From positions 116,565 through 180,564 of the forward strand of contig JAFDXN010000041.1 in assembly GCA_018267915.1 (NCBI GenBank): a DNA stretch of 64,000 nt, in the 5' to 3' direction. The position numbers were made by a program, and so were the translations under genes. The stretch is from Bacteroidota bacterium. Its GTDB lineage: Bacteria > Bacteroidota > Bacteroidia > Chitinophagales > Chitinophagaceae. Shown one piece after another: positions 8,463 through 17,629 of the stretch. Positions within the stretch are counted from its first letter, which is position 1. Each line of letters begins with the position of its first letter. The notes beneath the pieces are model-generated. The model worked only from the letters and a program-made list of their open reading frames with translations, was not told the DNA's origin and ran no database searches.

Positions 8463-8507
8463 AAATAAAATAAGGTTGGGCTAAAGTTGCCCAACCTTAT
8501 TTTATTA
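8463..8507. terminator. Bidirectional rho-independent terminator
   Basis: AATAAGGTTGGGC pairs with GCCCAACCTTATT across a 7-base loop; the outer A and T runs allow termination on either strand. It ends the minus-strand transcript of the RadA-like ATPase gene at 8505 and insulates the defence operon that begins about 160 bases further along. No Bacteroidota -33/-7 promoter pair could be found convincingly in the 8304-8462 gap. Confidence 0.85.
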
Positions 8508-9962
8508 AAATATTGACATTTCCCCTCCCTGATTGAAACGCCCATACTGGATAGCTTTTCCTTTTTCCGGCACTTCTATTACGCTATCCACATCATGCTG
8601 GAAGGTGTTAGCCCCCCTGAACTTGCCATCCTTAGTCGTCTGAAAGATAAAAACAAACGATTTTTCAGGGTACGTAGCTCTTAATCGGTTCAAATCTTCC
8701 GGTTTCAACCCCAGCCTGTTGACACTATCTAAGAAGATAAAGTCGTAGAACGTAAGGCTCGGCGGTATGGTGGATGCCACATACAGGTTTGGGTGTTTAA
8801 CGTCCTTATCATTCAGCTTATCCTGTAACGTTTTGTCCAAACCTTCTTCCCTTGCCACGTATAGTACCTTGCCATGATTACGAGCCAGGTAGCCGGCAAA
8901 GTCAACGCACAGGTAAGACTTGCCCATTTTAGGCTTCCCGTAAACCATTACTGAAAAGTTCGTGGACGGGTCGCCAATGAGCTGCAGCCATTTACCTTTC
9001 AGCCCAAGCGTGTCGAACTGCATATCGGCAAAGTCCATGCTATTCATTACCATTGGAGCAGTTGTTGCTTCAGCGCCATCAAAGCCATTCAGGTTTTGAC
9101 AAGAACATCCATTGATAATCCCCTGCAAACCATTTAAGGCATTCTTTTCAATCTCCAGTGCCTTTGCAGATTTTTCAGACAAGAAATGCTCCAAATTCTT
9201 CTTTATCTCATGGATTTCTACCACATAAGGGTCTCTGTCAGTAATCTTCTTCTGTTCATATGCGCGGTTGATCTGCCCCAATAGCAATCTTGCCTTTTCC
9301 TTTGTACCCACTTTGCCGTTCAGGTTAATATAACGCTTTATGAAACCAACCGAAGACATTACTTTCTCGTCATTTGCCGCTTTTTTCAGTGCTTCAAAAG
9401 TATCAGGCTTCAATGAGATCGTTATGGACTTCCCCATATTATTGTAGGCATCTATCAATGTGTCCTGAATGAACCTTATCTGCTCTACATGGGTTGAGCC
9501 CTTGCGAATGCGCTTTTCAAGTATTGCCTTTTGCAGGCTATTCACGAACCTAAGAATATCGTCCTTAGTCTTCGTCTTGCCGTTCATGTTGACAAAACGC
9601 CTGATAAAACGTATTTCATCCGGTATGCGTTCTACCATTGATGGCTGGTATAAGTCAGGGGTTTTACCGTTTGATTTTGCCTTCTTCTTTGGCTTTTTAG
9701 CGGCATCTTCCCATTCATTTGAACTCTTGTTGAAGCGGTTTACCTTATGACCCTGCTGCTTGGTTGGCTTCAAATGTGCCGCCAACTTTTCAAAGTAAGT
9801 GTCTATTGTCTTTTTGATCGTGTCGCTTGCATGGTAATTATCCCAGCTTGCGCCATTGCTGGTTACCTTCTTGACAAACTCATGCCCTTTGCGTATCGCC
9901 TCCGGCATAGTGCTGAAATCAACCTTTGCTATCTTATCGTGATAATTATTTACTGTAATCAT
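8505..9962 (-). CDS. RadA/RecA-like ATPase with duplicated N-terminal module
   Basis: A 485-residue protein. The C-terminal 160 residues are a RecA-fold ATPase: Walker A GKPKMGKS (342-349), Walker B FIFLDS (408-413) and a TTKDGKFRG segment (442-450) resembling the TKDG...G motif of RadA/Sms. The N-terminal part holds two related units, about residues 116-169 and 203-257, each reading FI(R/K)R-(F/Y)-(V/I)-N-x-NGK-x-(K/G)TK followed by two helices. A linker with LNGLQG and LNGFDG (about 277-297) joins the halves. A replication or recombination role fits the helicase gene 10 bases upstream. It does not look like an FtsK/HerA packaging ATPase. Confidence 0.7.
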   Translation of the reverse strand: MITVNNYHDKIAKVDFSTMPEAIRKGHEFVKKVTSNGASWDNYHASDTIKKTIDTYFEKLAAHLKPTKQQGHKVNRFNKSSNEWEDAAKKPKKKAKSNGKTPDLYQPSMVERIPDEIRFIRRFVNMNGKTKTKDDILRFVNSLQKAILEKRIRKGSTHVEQIRFIQDTLIDAYNNMGKSITISLKPDTFEALKKAANDEKVMSSVGFIKRYINLNGKVGTKEKARLLLGQINRAYEQKKITDRDPYVVEIHEIKKNLEHFLSEKSAKALEIEKNALNGLQGIINGCSCQNLNGFDGAEATTAPMVMNSMDFADMQFDTLGLKGKWLQLIGDPSTNFSVMVYGKPKMGKSYLCVDFAGYLARNHGKVLYVAREEGLDKTLQDKLNDKDVKHPNLYVASTIPPSLTFYDFIFLDSVNRLGLKPEDLNRLRATYPEKSFVFIFQTTKDGKFRGANTFQHDVDSVIEVPEKGKAIQYGRFNQGGEMSIF

Positions 9963-9972
9963 GTTCCCGTTT

Positions 9973-12900
9973 TTATGCCGCTAATAATTCAAGTTCCAAC
10001 GCCAATGCTTCCGCTTCCAGTTCCAAGAGGGATATAATGTTGCTTTCCTGAACTACAGGCATATCCGGTTGCTTTGCAGGTATTTCGATTTTTCTTCTTG
10101 AGCTGTACCGCTGACTATCCTTTTCCAAATGCCTGAGCTGCGTGGAGTTGACGGTGATGGCACAGCTATGGTTCACTTGCAATATTTCGACCAGCTTACC
10201 GATATTCCTTTCCTCAACCAATGCCGCCATCTTGTCCGACACCTTTTCAAAGTTGTTCTTTTCAACAACCTCAAGGATCTGCTTGTCGAGGTATATATCA
10301 CCTCCCTTTGCCCGTGAAGCAGAAACGATGATCCTGAAATACTGACCTTGCCGGAAAAACGATATGCCGTTATTCGTAAGGATGTGCGCACCATTTACCA
10401 GCGATCTGATAAGCGGTAACGCCTTTATTATCGGAACTACTACCTTATCCTGTACCTGATCGCCCGGATTCCAGTTCTCCGGCATAAGAATGCCCTTTAC
10501 CGTCCTGCCATCTAACGTAGTATAGCTGACCAGCTTTCCTTTAAAATCACTAAACGCCTGTAGCAGGTTACCGGTTATCGTATGCCTTACCTTCCTGTCC
10601 ACATGGTTTTGACGTGTATAGTCTTCCCATAAAGCCAACAAGGTATCCTTGTCGGTTTGCCTGACATCGGAGCTTGCACCTATGATAGCCATAATATCCT
10701 GCGAATAAGAAGCCGGAATAGACAGGTACTTGCTGCTGTTTGCAATAGCAAAACGTAGCTTTATCTGTGAAGACGCATAAGGGTTCTTCTTTTTCCGGTC
10801 AATCCCGTACCCGATGAACACACACGGCACCAGCTCATTGCCGGAAGTAAAGGTTTCAATAGGATATCGGAGGTTTCTGCCAACATAGAAGAACTTAAAT
10901 ATTTTGTCAAGGCTTTGCGAACGGTTGTATGCCTTAGCCCGGATTATTTTTAATTGCCCTTCCCTTGCTGCCTCCAGTTCCTTCTCCCTTTCCCTGATCG
11001 CATCCTGCCGCACCTGCTCCCCCACAATCTTCTTTATCTTCTTCTCATTAGGGATATTTTTCACCAGCTCATCATACCTTACTGCCACATCCTGCTCCTC
11101 ATCAAATAACCTGCGCTTACTTTCATTCTGATATTCTTCTATCAGCTCTGCCTGTATCGCTGCCGCATCTTTTTCCCGTAGGCTCTCGTTAAGCAGGTTG
11201 TTCAGCTCCGCGCGTGTAAAAGGCTTTTTCAGCACATTTGCCCTGACCGTCTCCAATATGCTATCCTCACCAAATGCGCTGTCCGAACCCTTACCCATTT
11301 TGACCACCCGTGAGCTGATAGTCTCCGCATCAAGGTTCATGGCTTCTACTTCAAGGTCATATTCACCGATTTGCCGCAGGTAGGCTTCGTAATCGTTGTA
11401 CCGCTCTGCTACCTCATTATAAAAATCCTGTTGCATTTTGGTAGAAAGCACTGCAACACGTCCACTCACTTTATGCGCTGCATCCTCAATGGCATTTCCT
11501 ACATTGTCGCCATCCGCTTTACTATCTTCCAGCTTCAACGGGTCGTCCAGCATCCGGTTTATATCAGGGTATTCGAGCAAATACTCCTTTACGATCTTGT
11601 CACCATACTTGTTCAGAAAATCCGGCACGTCCAAAATCTTAGTGGACTGCTTTTGGTTGGAGGTGGTGTTAGCATCCAAAGATTTCAACTTTTTCTGCAA
11701 CATCATCATTAACCGCTTTTCTGCTGGTATCGCCGAAGTAACGTAGTCATAAATAGGCTTGAGTATCTGCCCTGTACGGTTGATACGTCCCCGCTTTTGC
11801 ACTTCTGTGTTAATGTCCAGCTCTGCCTGCAACACTATCATGACCCGCTGCCTTACATCAGTTGCACGAACCTTTGCTGTCGGTATCGCATGAGCCGATG
11901 CCCCTGTGCTGCCGGATTGGTTAATCATCAGCACATCTACTTCGTTATTGTTGAACTGGCGGAAAGCATCATTTGTGTTCAGCTTTTTACGGGAAGCAAT
12001 CAACGCTTTACTGCCTTTGCCATTGAATTGCAGCTCATACTTACGCCCTGTGACCTCCGCAACGCTGTAACCTGCATCTTTCAGCCTTTTAACGATAACA
12101 TCAATAGGCGAAATAGTAATGCCTGTTGCAATAGCTTTTATTCGTTCACTGAGCCGCAAATACTCTACCTGTGCCTCTGGTGGCAAGTCCGACACCTCAA
12201 ACTTTTTATAGACCGAATTACCATCCACGTCCTTTTCTGTATAGCGAAGTATGCCATCCAACCCGCGCTTTAGTACTTCGGAAAAGTCTGCATTGATAAC
12301 ATCACCATCTGATACGGGTAAACCCTTTTCATTTTCTAATGTCTCTATAAAGCTGCCCATAGTAGAGGCAAAGGCAATAACAGGCTTTTTACCTTCCTGT
12401 AAACGCATAATTGCCCTTTCTGCTACCGCCCCTGCTTTCAGGCTAAACAACATTTGATTAATCACCTGGAACACTTTGGAGAAGTACGGCTGGTTATCTA
12501 CGCCAGCCTGAGAAGTACCTTCGCGCAGCTCAACTTCTTTTCCTTCCGCTACCGCAACTTTATCCAGCTCCTCAACAGCTTCATTGATGAACCTACCCTG
12601 AAACTCAATTATGTCACGGAGAATAGCGGTGATGTTATCCGCAATTGCCCTGTGTTCCTCTGTTTTGTCGTCAAGTGTGATATAGTTGACCTCAACTCCC
12701 TCAAAACTCCGCTCACGGCGTAACATCTGCCCCTCGGCTACAAGCTGGGAGGCAAGCACTTCCTGTAATGCTACGCCACCCTTTGTAATTGCATCTACCA
12801 GCTCATCCTTACTCATATTACAGTCCGCTATTGCAGTCTTCATGCCATAGATAGGCATGTTGTCAGGCCGCTTGGCAAACGTTGCTGACAGGAATATCAC

Positions 12901-14646
12901 ACCCTTGGTATTCCTGACAACACCCTGTAAAAACTCACCCGTATTCGACGAACCGGAACTATTGTGCGCCTCATCCATAATGAAGATGTTACCTTCTGCT
13001 ATTGCTTGGAGAAACAAAGGCTTTTCCGGCTTCTTTTCAGGGCTATTGAATTGCGAATATGTGGCCACGACAAAATCGTACTTATCAGGTATGCGGCGGG
13101 ATGCAAATATGGACTGCTGCTCCGTTATCGCAGGTGCAGAATACACAACATTGCCATCCTCGTCCTTAATGTCCGTTTTAGGCTCCCTGCCGTTGACAAT
13201 AAAGGGCTTTAAATGCCCTGAACCGATTGCAGATAAATCCCTGTATATATCGGAGAACAGATTGGCTTTTTCAGTCAGGAAAACAGGCTTTAAACCCTGA
13301 CATACCGCATAGCGGATCATTGAAGCGGCTATGCGCCCCTTACCAATTCCGGTCTGGTCACCGATAATCATTCCCTGCCCACGCGCTTCAATGTTGTAGA
13401 TACCCATTGCTACCGCATCTATCTGCTCCGCTGACAGAGCTTTACAGAGCGAAGCATGTGTCGGGAATTTGAGCCTGTGGCGCACGAAATTATCTATGTC
13501 GCCGCCTACTTCTTCTTTTATCTGTGCTACCGCTGCCTGTGTTTCAAACGCCATGCTGTCCGGCACTTGGGTATTCAGAACTACGCAGCTTTCAGAGGCT
13601 GGCATGTAAGGAGCGCCCAGCCCATTAAGGCCAAGCATCTCCTGTAACGCCAGTGCTTCCGCTTCAAGTTCATTTATTCTTTTCATGCTTTCTTCCGCTT
13701 TTGGCTTATCCATTGCCGTCATTACCCTATCAAATAGTTCCTCGAATGAGCTAACAACCTTATCTCGCTCTGCATCCTGCACAGGTGCTGCTCCTTCCGG
13801 CTTTGACTTCCTTCCGTTTATCAGGATAAGGCGTGTGTCAAATGCCGTCCCTTGTCTCGAATACAGCTTATGCCCGTCTATCTGCAATACATCAGCTACA
13901 TTGTATCGGCTGTACAGATAGTTGAAAAATATCCTGTTCCTTCCCCGCTCGATCCTTCCCTTCTCGTCATAGCGCGTATGGCCACCGATAATAATTGCCG
14001 CAATGCCATCATTGGTCATGGTATCTAATGCCCGCAATGCCATCAGGTGATCGAGGGTTTCTATACGGTAAGTATCATACAGCACAGGCTTATCCAGCCT
14101 GCCGAACGGTGGATTGGTGATGACTGCAACAAAATTGCGTTGAACATCAAAAAAAGGATGGGTAGCATCCCGCTGCCATACGTTTGCAAACCCCTGTGTT
14201 TTCAGGCTATTGTTGCGCAAACGGTCAATTTCATTGACGTAGATGCGTTCAGGCTTTCCCGCAACTGTAAGCAGGCCATTTCCTGCGGAAGGCTCAAAAC
14301 CATATCCTCCTGTAGTATGCAACTTATCCAACTTGCAGAATATTCCCGATATATAACCTATTGGTGCTGGCGTTGAATACTGTTGCAACAATATGGATTG
14401 GCTTGTACGATGGGACAAATTAACCTGAGAATGATATAATTCGACAATTTGCCAGTACCTTTGCTTCACGGTACCATCGCTTTTAGCTATTTTCCGTGCT
14501 TGCTTAACAATTGCCAGCTCAGTCAATTCCTTCACTTCGGTCTTATCGGTTATACCATAAGTTGCTGCCAATTTTTCGATAGACGTTTTGTTGTGCTTTC
14601 TTTTAAGCATTAATTCAGCTTCCACCGCGAATACAAATGCGCTCAT
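9973..14646 (-). CDS. Adenine methylase fused to Strawberry-notch superfamily 2 helicase
   Basis: A 1557-residue protein. The N-terminal third is an N6-adenine methyltransferase fold: QYSTPAPIG (89-97), FEPSAGNG (117-124) and NPPFG (178-182). The middle is an SF2 helicase of the Strawberry-notch type: Walker A GDQTGIGKGR (429-438), DEAH (558-561), LSATF (586-590), then GSTGASAHA and the arginine motif QRGRINRTGQ. Such methylase-helicase fusions are carried by phages, plasmids and integrated elements and are thought to modify and remodel incoming or replicating DNA. The joint between the halves contains ELEAEALAL and LNGLGAPYM; ELEAEALAL occurs again at the extreme C-terminus. It ends 10 bases before the ATPase gene, so both are probably cotranscribed. 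Confidence 0.88.
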   Translation of the reverse strand: MSAFVFAVEAELMLKRKHNKTSIEKLAATYGITDKTEVKELTELAIVKQARKIAKSDGTVKQRYWQIVELYHSQVNLSHRTSQSILLQQYSTPAPIGYISGIFCKLDKLHTTGGYGFEPSAGNGLLTVAGKPERIYVNEIDRLRNNSLKTQGFANVWQRDATHPFFDVQRNFVAVITNPPFGRLDKPVLYDTYRIETLDHLMALRALDTMTNDGIAAIIIGGHTRYDEKGRIERGRNRIFFNYLYSRYNVADVLQIDGHKLYSRQGTAFDTRLILINGRKSKPEGAAPVQDAERDKVVSSFEELFDRVMTAMDKPKAEESMKRINELEAEALALQEMLGLNGLGAPYMPASESCVVLNTQVPDSMAFETQAAVAQIKEEVGGDIDNFVRHRLKFPTHASLCKALSAEQIDAVAMGIYNIEARGQGMIIGDQTGIGKGRIAASMIRYAVCQGLKPVFLTEKANLFSDIYRDLSAIGSGHLKPFIVNGREPKTDIKDEDGNVVYSAPAITEQQSIFASRRIPDKYDFVVATYSQFNSPEKKPEKPLFLQAIAEGNIFIMDEAHNSSGSSNTGEFLQGVVRNTKGVIFLSATFAKRPDNMPIYGMKTAIADCNMSKDELVDAITKGGVALQEVLASQLVAEGQMLRRERSFEGVEVNYITLDDKTEEHRAIADNITAILRDIIEFQGRFINEAVEELDKVAVAEGKEVELREGTSQAGVDNQPYFSKVFQVINQMLFSLKAGAVAERAIMRLQEGKKPVIAFASTMGSFIETLENEKGLPVSDGDVINADFSEVLKRGLDGILRYTEKDVDGNSVYKKFEVSDLPPEAQVEYLRLSERIKAIATGITISPIDVIVKRLKDAGYSVAEVTGRKYELQFNGKGSKALIASRKKLNTNDAFRQFNNNEVDVLMINQSGSTGASAHAIPTAKVRATDVRQRVMIVLQAELDINTEVQKRGRINRTGQILKPIYDYVTSAIPAEKRLMMMLQKKLKSLDANTTSNQKQSTKILDVPDFLNKYGDKIVKEYLLEYPDINRMLDDPLKLEDSKADGDNVGNAIEDAAHKVSGRVAVLSTKMQQDFYNEVAERYNDYEAYLRQIGEYDLEVEAMNLDAETISSRVVKMGKGSDSAFGEDSILETVRANVLKKPFTRAELNNLLNESLREKDAAAIQAELIEEYQNESKRRLFDEEQDVAVRYDELVKNIPNEKKIKKIVGEQVRQDAIREREKELEAAREGQLKIIRAKAYNRSQSLDKIFKFFYVGRNLRYPIETFTSGNELVPCVFIGYGIDRKKKNPYASSQIKLRFAIANSSKYLSIPASYSQDIMAIIGASSDVRQTDKDTLLALWEDYTRQNHVDRKVRHTITGNLLQAFSDFKGKLVSYTTLDGRTVKGILMPENWNPGDQVQDKVVVPIIKALPLIRSLVNGAHILTNNGISFFRQGQYFRIIVSASRAKGGDIYLDKQILEVVEKNNFEKVSDKMAALVEERNIGKLVEILQVNHSCAITVNSTQLRHLEKDSQRYSSRRKIEIPAKQPDMPVVQESNIISLLELEAEALALELELLAA

Positions 14647-14705
14647 GTTGATGTTTTATTGTTAACGCTACAAGGATTTTTAATTCCTTGAAAAACTTGG
14701 TACAC

Positions 14706-14972
14706 ATGAAGATTGTTAGTTTTAACAGGGAAGTTCACAATGCTTTGATTTCAAAAGGATACACACATCTTGAAATCAGAGAAAGGATAAACGATGAATT
14801 TGTCGGTGACCCCGGCCACAAGCAAGTTCAAATTTTTAAAGCCTTAGATCGTATTGATACTATGCCTGCAAAAAGCCATATTGAGCTAATAAGTTCAACC
14901 GTGATAAATAACCTATTGTCCGATGAAGAGCTTAATTGCTATGTGGTCATTCAGGAATCAGACAATTTGTAG
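14706..14972 (+). CDS. Small hypothetical protein, divergent from helicase gene
   Basis: An 88-residue frame from ATG at 14706 (MKIVSFNREVHNALISKG); a TTG at 14688 would add six residues. It looks like a compact helical protein with a basic N-terminal half and an acidic end. It is the only plus-strand gene in the provirus-like region and is divergent from the 1557-residue methylase-helicase, the usual place for a regulator, but no HTH motif is clear. Confidence 0.5.
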   Translation: MKIVSFNREVHNALISKGYTHLEIRERINDEFVGDPGHKQVQIFKALDRIDTMPAKSHIELISSTVINNLLSDEELNCYVVIQESDNL

Positions 14973-14999
14973 CTCTATTCCACCTTTACAGCTACTTTT

Positions 15000-15218
15000 C
15001 TATTTGCTTGACGGTTTCTGATATTCCCCCGAAGCATCAAACGCAAAATTGCTGTCGCTTTTTTCGGGTCTTTTGCAAACTTTACGAGCAGCCATCGGTG
15101 CAGAGTAAGCAGTTCCCGAAGGCTGGTTATGATTACCATTGTTTCCATAAATCTTAGTCCTGTTCAAAATAAAATGTGAAGTATAAATGGCTGACAGAAG
15201 CATACGTCGGAGTGCCAT
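15000..15218 (-). CDS. Possible small ORF after the fibre-like gene (frame uncertain)
   Basis: Two frames compete here. One (15000-15218, 72 aa) overlaps the end of the preceding gene and encodes a Ser/Pro/Lys-rich tail containing MAARKVCKRPEKSDSN. The other runs from ATG at 15145 to 14975 (56 aa, METMVIITSLRELLTLHR) and starts 8 bases after the preceding stop. Only one, if any, is translated; neither has a recognised family. Confidence 0.25.
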   Translation of the reverse strand: MALRRMLLSAIYTSHFILNRTKIYGNNGNHNQPSGTAYSAPMAARKVCKRPEKSDSNFAFDASGEYQKPSSK

Positions 15219-16431
15219 TACAAATAGCTATAGCATATAGGTTACCCGTTGTGGAGGTCACCCTCTTACACAAATTGCCTAAGCACACACCTGAGCTGGT
15301 GGACAATGTTGAATAGTTAGCGGCAACTACGTTGGTAATGCCGATTATCTTATCGTAGTCGTTCGTCCATATTGGTACTGCTTTATCAGCGAAATTGGCT
15401 GCGGTTGGGTTAGAGGTAAACAGCACAATATCCATTGGCGCTTTCTGCGTACTTTTCTCCACTACCTGAACACCCATCCATGTGCCACTCATGATCGCCG
15501 CACGTAATGCACCTGTGAGTGTCATAACCCCGCCAATTACCTGCCCTACAGCATAAGCTACGGTGCTGATCGCTGGCTGAACAGTAACCGTTTTTAGCTT
15601 CCTGCTGATATTGCCCAGGTAGGCGTTGTTACCGAACTTGCTGTCGAGGCTGGTAAGCGTTTGGTTGCCATTCGTGCCGTTTGTTACAATGCTGGCATTA
15701 GCCTGATTGACCTGTGAAAGCTGGTCATTGCCTGCTGTTACTTTTGCATTCAGGTTAAGTATCTCCGATTTGAGGCTTGCGAGCGATTGCAGCACCGCAA
15801 CCTGATTGTCCGCCAATATCTGGTTTGTAGACTGAATGTTCGTTGCAGTGCCAGCGGTGGACTGCATGATATTGTCCAGCCTGTTGCCTGCAATACCTGT
15901 ATTGGCTGTGACCTTTATGGTCTCATTCAATACCTCATTGAGCTTCTGCGTATTTGCCGCGCTGCTGTCTAATACTGCCTGATTAATTACTACGCCATTA
16001 TTGTAGATGTCGGACAGAACTTGTTTAGTCTGTTCGATCTTGGCATTTCCCTGAGTAACTGCGGCAGTAACATTCTGCAACTCTGTATTGGTCGCCTCGA
16101 TCAAAGGCGCACAAGCGCAATCCCCTCCATCCCCATTTTCCGATGGTACACTTGCCAGCATTGCACCAAGAGCATCCCGCAATGCGTAAGCGTCTGCAAC
16201 AACGGGGACAATAACATCAGTTACCTTGATATAGACATTTCCTGTCTCTCCGTTGCCCATCTCAATACGGACTGTATCATTCTTTATTACCTCAATAATG
16301 GCTATCTGTGGCTTGTTCAGCCAAACCAAATTGGTATCATACGTCAGCGCAATAGCGTTACCCCCGTCCTTGATTGTCACCTTATTTGCCACCATAGCCT
16401 CTCTTATTGTTTTTACCGAAACGTCCGTCAT
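15154..16431 (-). CDS. Fibre/spike-like coiled-coil structural protein
   Basis: A 425-residue protein. The N-terminal 90 residues are beta-rich, then residues about 110-285 are dominated by Asn/Gln/Thr-rich heptads (AVTQGNAKIEQTKQ, NIQSTNQILADNQVAVLQ) typical of trimeric phage fibres. The last 140 residues form a beta-rich globular end with LFTSNPTA and LYFTFYFEQD. By analogy with fibre proteins the C-terminus may bind the host surface. It is the last clear gene of the long minus-strand structural operon and overlaps the preceding small gene by ATGA. No sequence family is recognised. Confidence 0.5.
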   Translation of the reverse strand: MTDVSVKTIREAMVANKVTIKDGGNAIALTYDTNLVWLNKPQIAIIEVIKNDTVRIEMGNGETGNVYIKVTDVIVPVVADAYALRDALGAMLASVPSENGDGGDCACAPLIEATNTELQNVTAAVTQGNAKIEQTKQVLSDIYNNGVVINQAVLDSSAANTQKLNEVLNETIKVTANTGIAGNRLDNIMQSTAGTATNIQSTNQILADNQVAVLQSLASLKSEILNLNAKVTAGNDQLSQVNQANASIVTNGTNGNQTLTSLDSKFGNNAYLGNISRKLKTVTVQPAISTVAYAVGQVIGGVMTLTGALRAAIMSGTWMGVQVVEKSTQKAPMDIVLFTSNPTAANFADKAVPIWTNDYDKIIGITNVVAANYSTLSTSSGVCLGNLCKRVTSTTGNLYAIAICNGTPTYASVSHLYFTFYFEQD

Positions 16432-16601
16432 TGCTTTTGCTTTTTCTGTAAATGCTCTACGATCTGCTCACCTATTATAGAGCCGACAAAACCACCTAAC
16501 ATGACCATTGGGCCTGTGTCCTTCTCTGATGATTTTGCATACCAATAGGCAAGGAGCGATGTAACAAGCGTTGCCGCTGAAATAATAGTTTTGTCTTTCA
16601 T
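16428..16601 (-). CDS. Small membrane protein (57 aa)
   Basis: Short frame from ATG (16599-16601) to TGA (16428-16430), encoding MKDKTIISAATLVTSLLAYW... with one N-terminal membrane span (about 6-22), a second weaker hydrophobic stretch (PMVMLGGFVGSIIG) and a Lys/Gln-rich tail. Its stop overlaps the start of the fibre-like gene by four bases (ATGA), strong evidence for translational coupling and thus for a real gene. Confidence 0.6.
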   Translation of the reverse strand: MKDKTIISAATLVTSLLAYWYAKSSEKDTGPMVMLGGFVGSIIGEQIVEHLQKKQKQ

Positions 16602-16606
16602 AAGCG

Positions 16607-17260
16607 TTAATGATGAAGTAATTGGTAAGCGGCTATGCCGGAGAGTATGAATATTCCGGCAGATAACAGCTTGTTTTTTATTTTGAACTTTTTGACCTGC
16701 TTTTCCAGTAACAGGTTATTTCCTGCCAATACATTTTGCTGCGAGAGGCTTAGGTCAAATGACAGCTTTAGCGCGTTGTACTGTTCATGCTGGGTACTGA
16801 TAACAGTGTCTTTATTGCTAACCTGCGCCTGTAGCGTTGTTGCCATATCCTCGTACAGGCTATCCTTTACATAAGAAGTAATAATAAGCTCCTGTACAGT
16901 TTCGCTCAGGCTATCACATTGCGCCAGCTTGGTAGCGGTATCTGTGGTTTGGGAGGAATGTGCCAGCAAGGTATCTACCAGCTCCAGCAATACTTTATTG
17001 TCCTGTTTCGCCTTTTGCAGCTCTGCTTTGGAGTTGGTCACCCTTTTGTTCAGGTTGCTGTTGGTCTGCATCAGCGAATCAACCTTGCCCTGAAAATGGG
17101 CTTCTACGATGACGCTTGCATTTTTCTGGTCTGTGGGAGACTGCAATGCGATAACGGGAGCTGCGTTTGGCAATTTGCTGCCGCTCAAGAATATGGTGCC
17201 GCCGATACCCATTATCAGCCCCAGCACTAAGAAAATTATCCTGTTCAATTTTTGTTGCAT
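16607..17260 (-). CDS. Membrane-anchored coiled-coil protein (217 aa)
   Basis: Hydrophobic spans are present at both ends (about residues 7-26 and 196-213). Between them lies a long polar coiled coil: NSNLNKRVTNSKAELQKAKQ, then TKLAQCDSLSETVQELI and SLSQQNVLAGNNLLLEKQ. The layout recalls phage Rz/spanin-like or virion-membrane tethering proteins that bridge two layers. Context is lysis and membrane genes on both sides. No catalytic motif. Confidence 0.55.
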   Translation of the reverse strand: MQQKLNRIIFLVLGLIMGIGGTIFLSGSKLPNAAPVIALQSPTDQKNASVIVEAHFQGKVDSLMQTNSNLNKRVTNSKAELQKAKQDNKVLLELVDTLLAHSSQTTDTATKLAQCDSLSETVQELIITSYVKDSLYEDMATTLQAQVSNKDTVISTQHEQYNALKLSFDLSLSQQNVLAGNNLLLEKQVKKFKIKNKLLSAGIFILSGIAAYQLLHH

Positions 17261-17310
17261 CTGATCTGTTTTTTTGATTGATTAAAAAAGTGATAGGGTT
17301 CATAGGCACT

Positions 17311-17541
17311 CTACTGTGCTTCTGGCGGTGTTCCTTTTCGCTCGAAGGTGTACCCAAAGCAACCAGCGGCGATAAGGCTGCCAAACGTATAGAACATGAA
17401 CTCCGGCACGTCCTTACCGAAAAACTGTTTGGCTATCCAGCTAATGATGAGAGCTGCCAGCAATACCGCTATCACCATTTCCCTCATGCTGTAGCTACCC
17501 AATTTGTCCTTGAGCAACTGTTGAATAAACTGTTTCATCAT
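17311..17541 (-). CDS. Holin-like two-span membrane protein (76 aa)
   Basis: Starts MMKQFIQQLLKDKLGSYSMR and has two hydrophobic segments (about 20-40 and 50-66) with a charged C-terminal tail (FERKGTPPEAQ). Size, topology and location among peptidoglycan-active genes fit a class II holin or a virion membrane protein. No family signature; the assignment rests on topology and neighbours. Confidence 0.5.
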   Translation of the reverse strand: MMKQFIQQLLKDKLGSYSMREMVIAVLLAALIISWIAKQFFGKDVPEFMFYTFGSLIAAGCFGYTFERKGTPPEAQ

Positions 17542-17620
17542 CCTGATTTAAAAAGGTTATCAATTGGTATGTCAATATGCCCAGCGATATGGCTAAAAGC
17601 AGCCCCGCTATGTCTATCAG
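17495..17620 (-). CDS. Possible 41-aa membrane peptide with non-ATG start
   Basis: Directly after the TGA of the upstream gene the same frame continues open with a strong membrane span (IDIAGLLLAISLGILTYQ), then overlaps the start of the 76-residue holin-like gene before stopping at 17495-17497. No ATG, GTG or TTG precedes the span; CTG at 17618-17620 is the only candidate start. It could instead be a fossil or a stop-codon readthrough extension. Confidence 0.3.
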   Translation of the reverse strand: MIDIAGLLLAISLGILTYQLITFLNQDDETVYSTVAQGQIG

Positions 17621-17629
17621 CGGGTGCTT

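Noticed and set aside
8505..9962. Viral genome-packaging ATPase (FtsK/HerA type)
   Set aside because: The motifs after Walker B (TKDGKFRG) match RadA-like ATPases better; no HerA/FtsK signature was seen.
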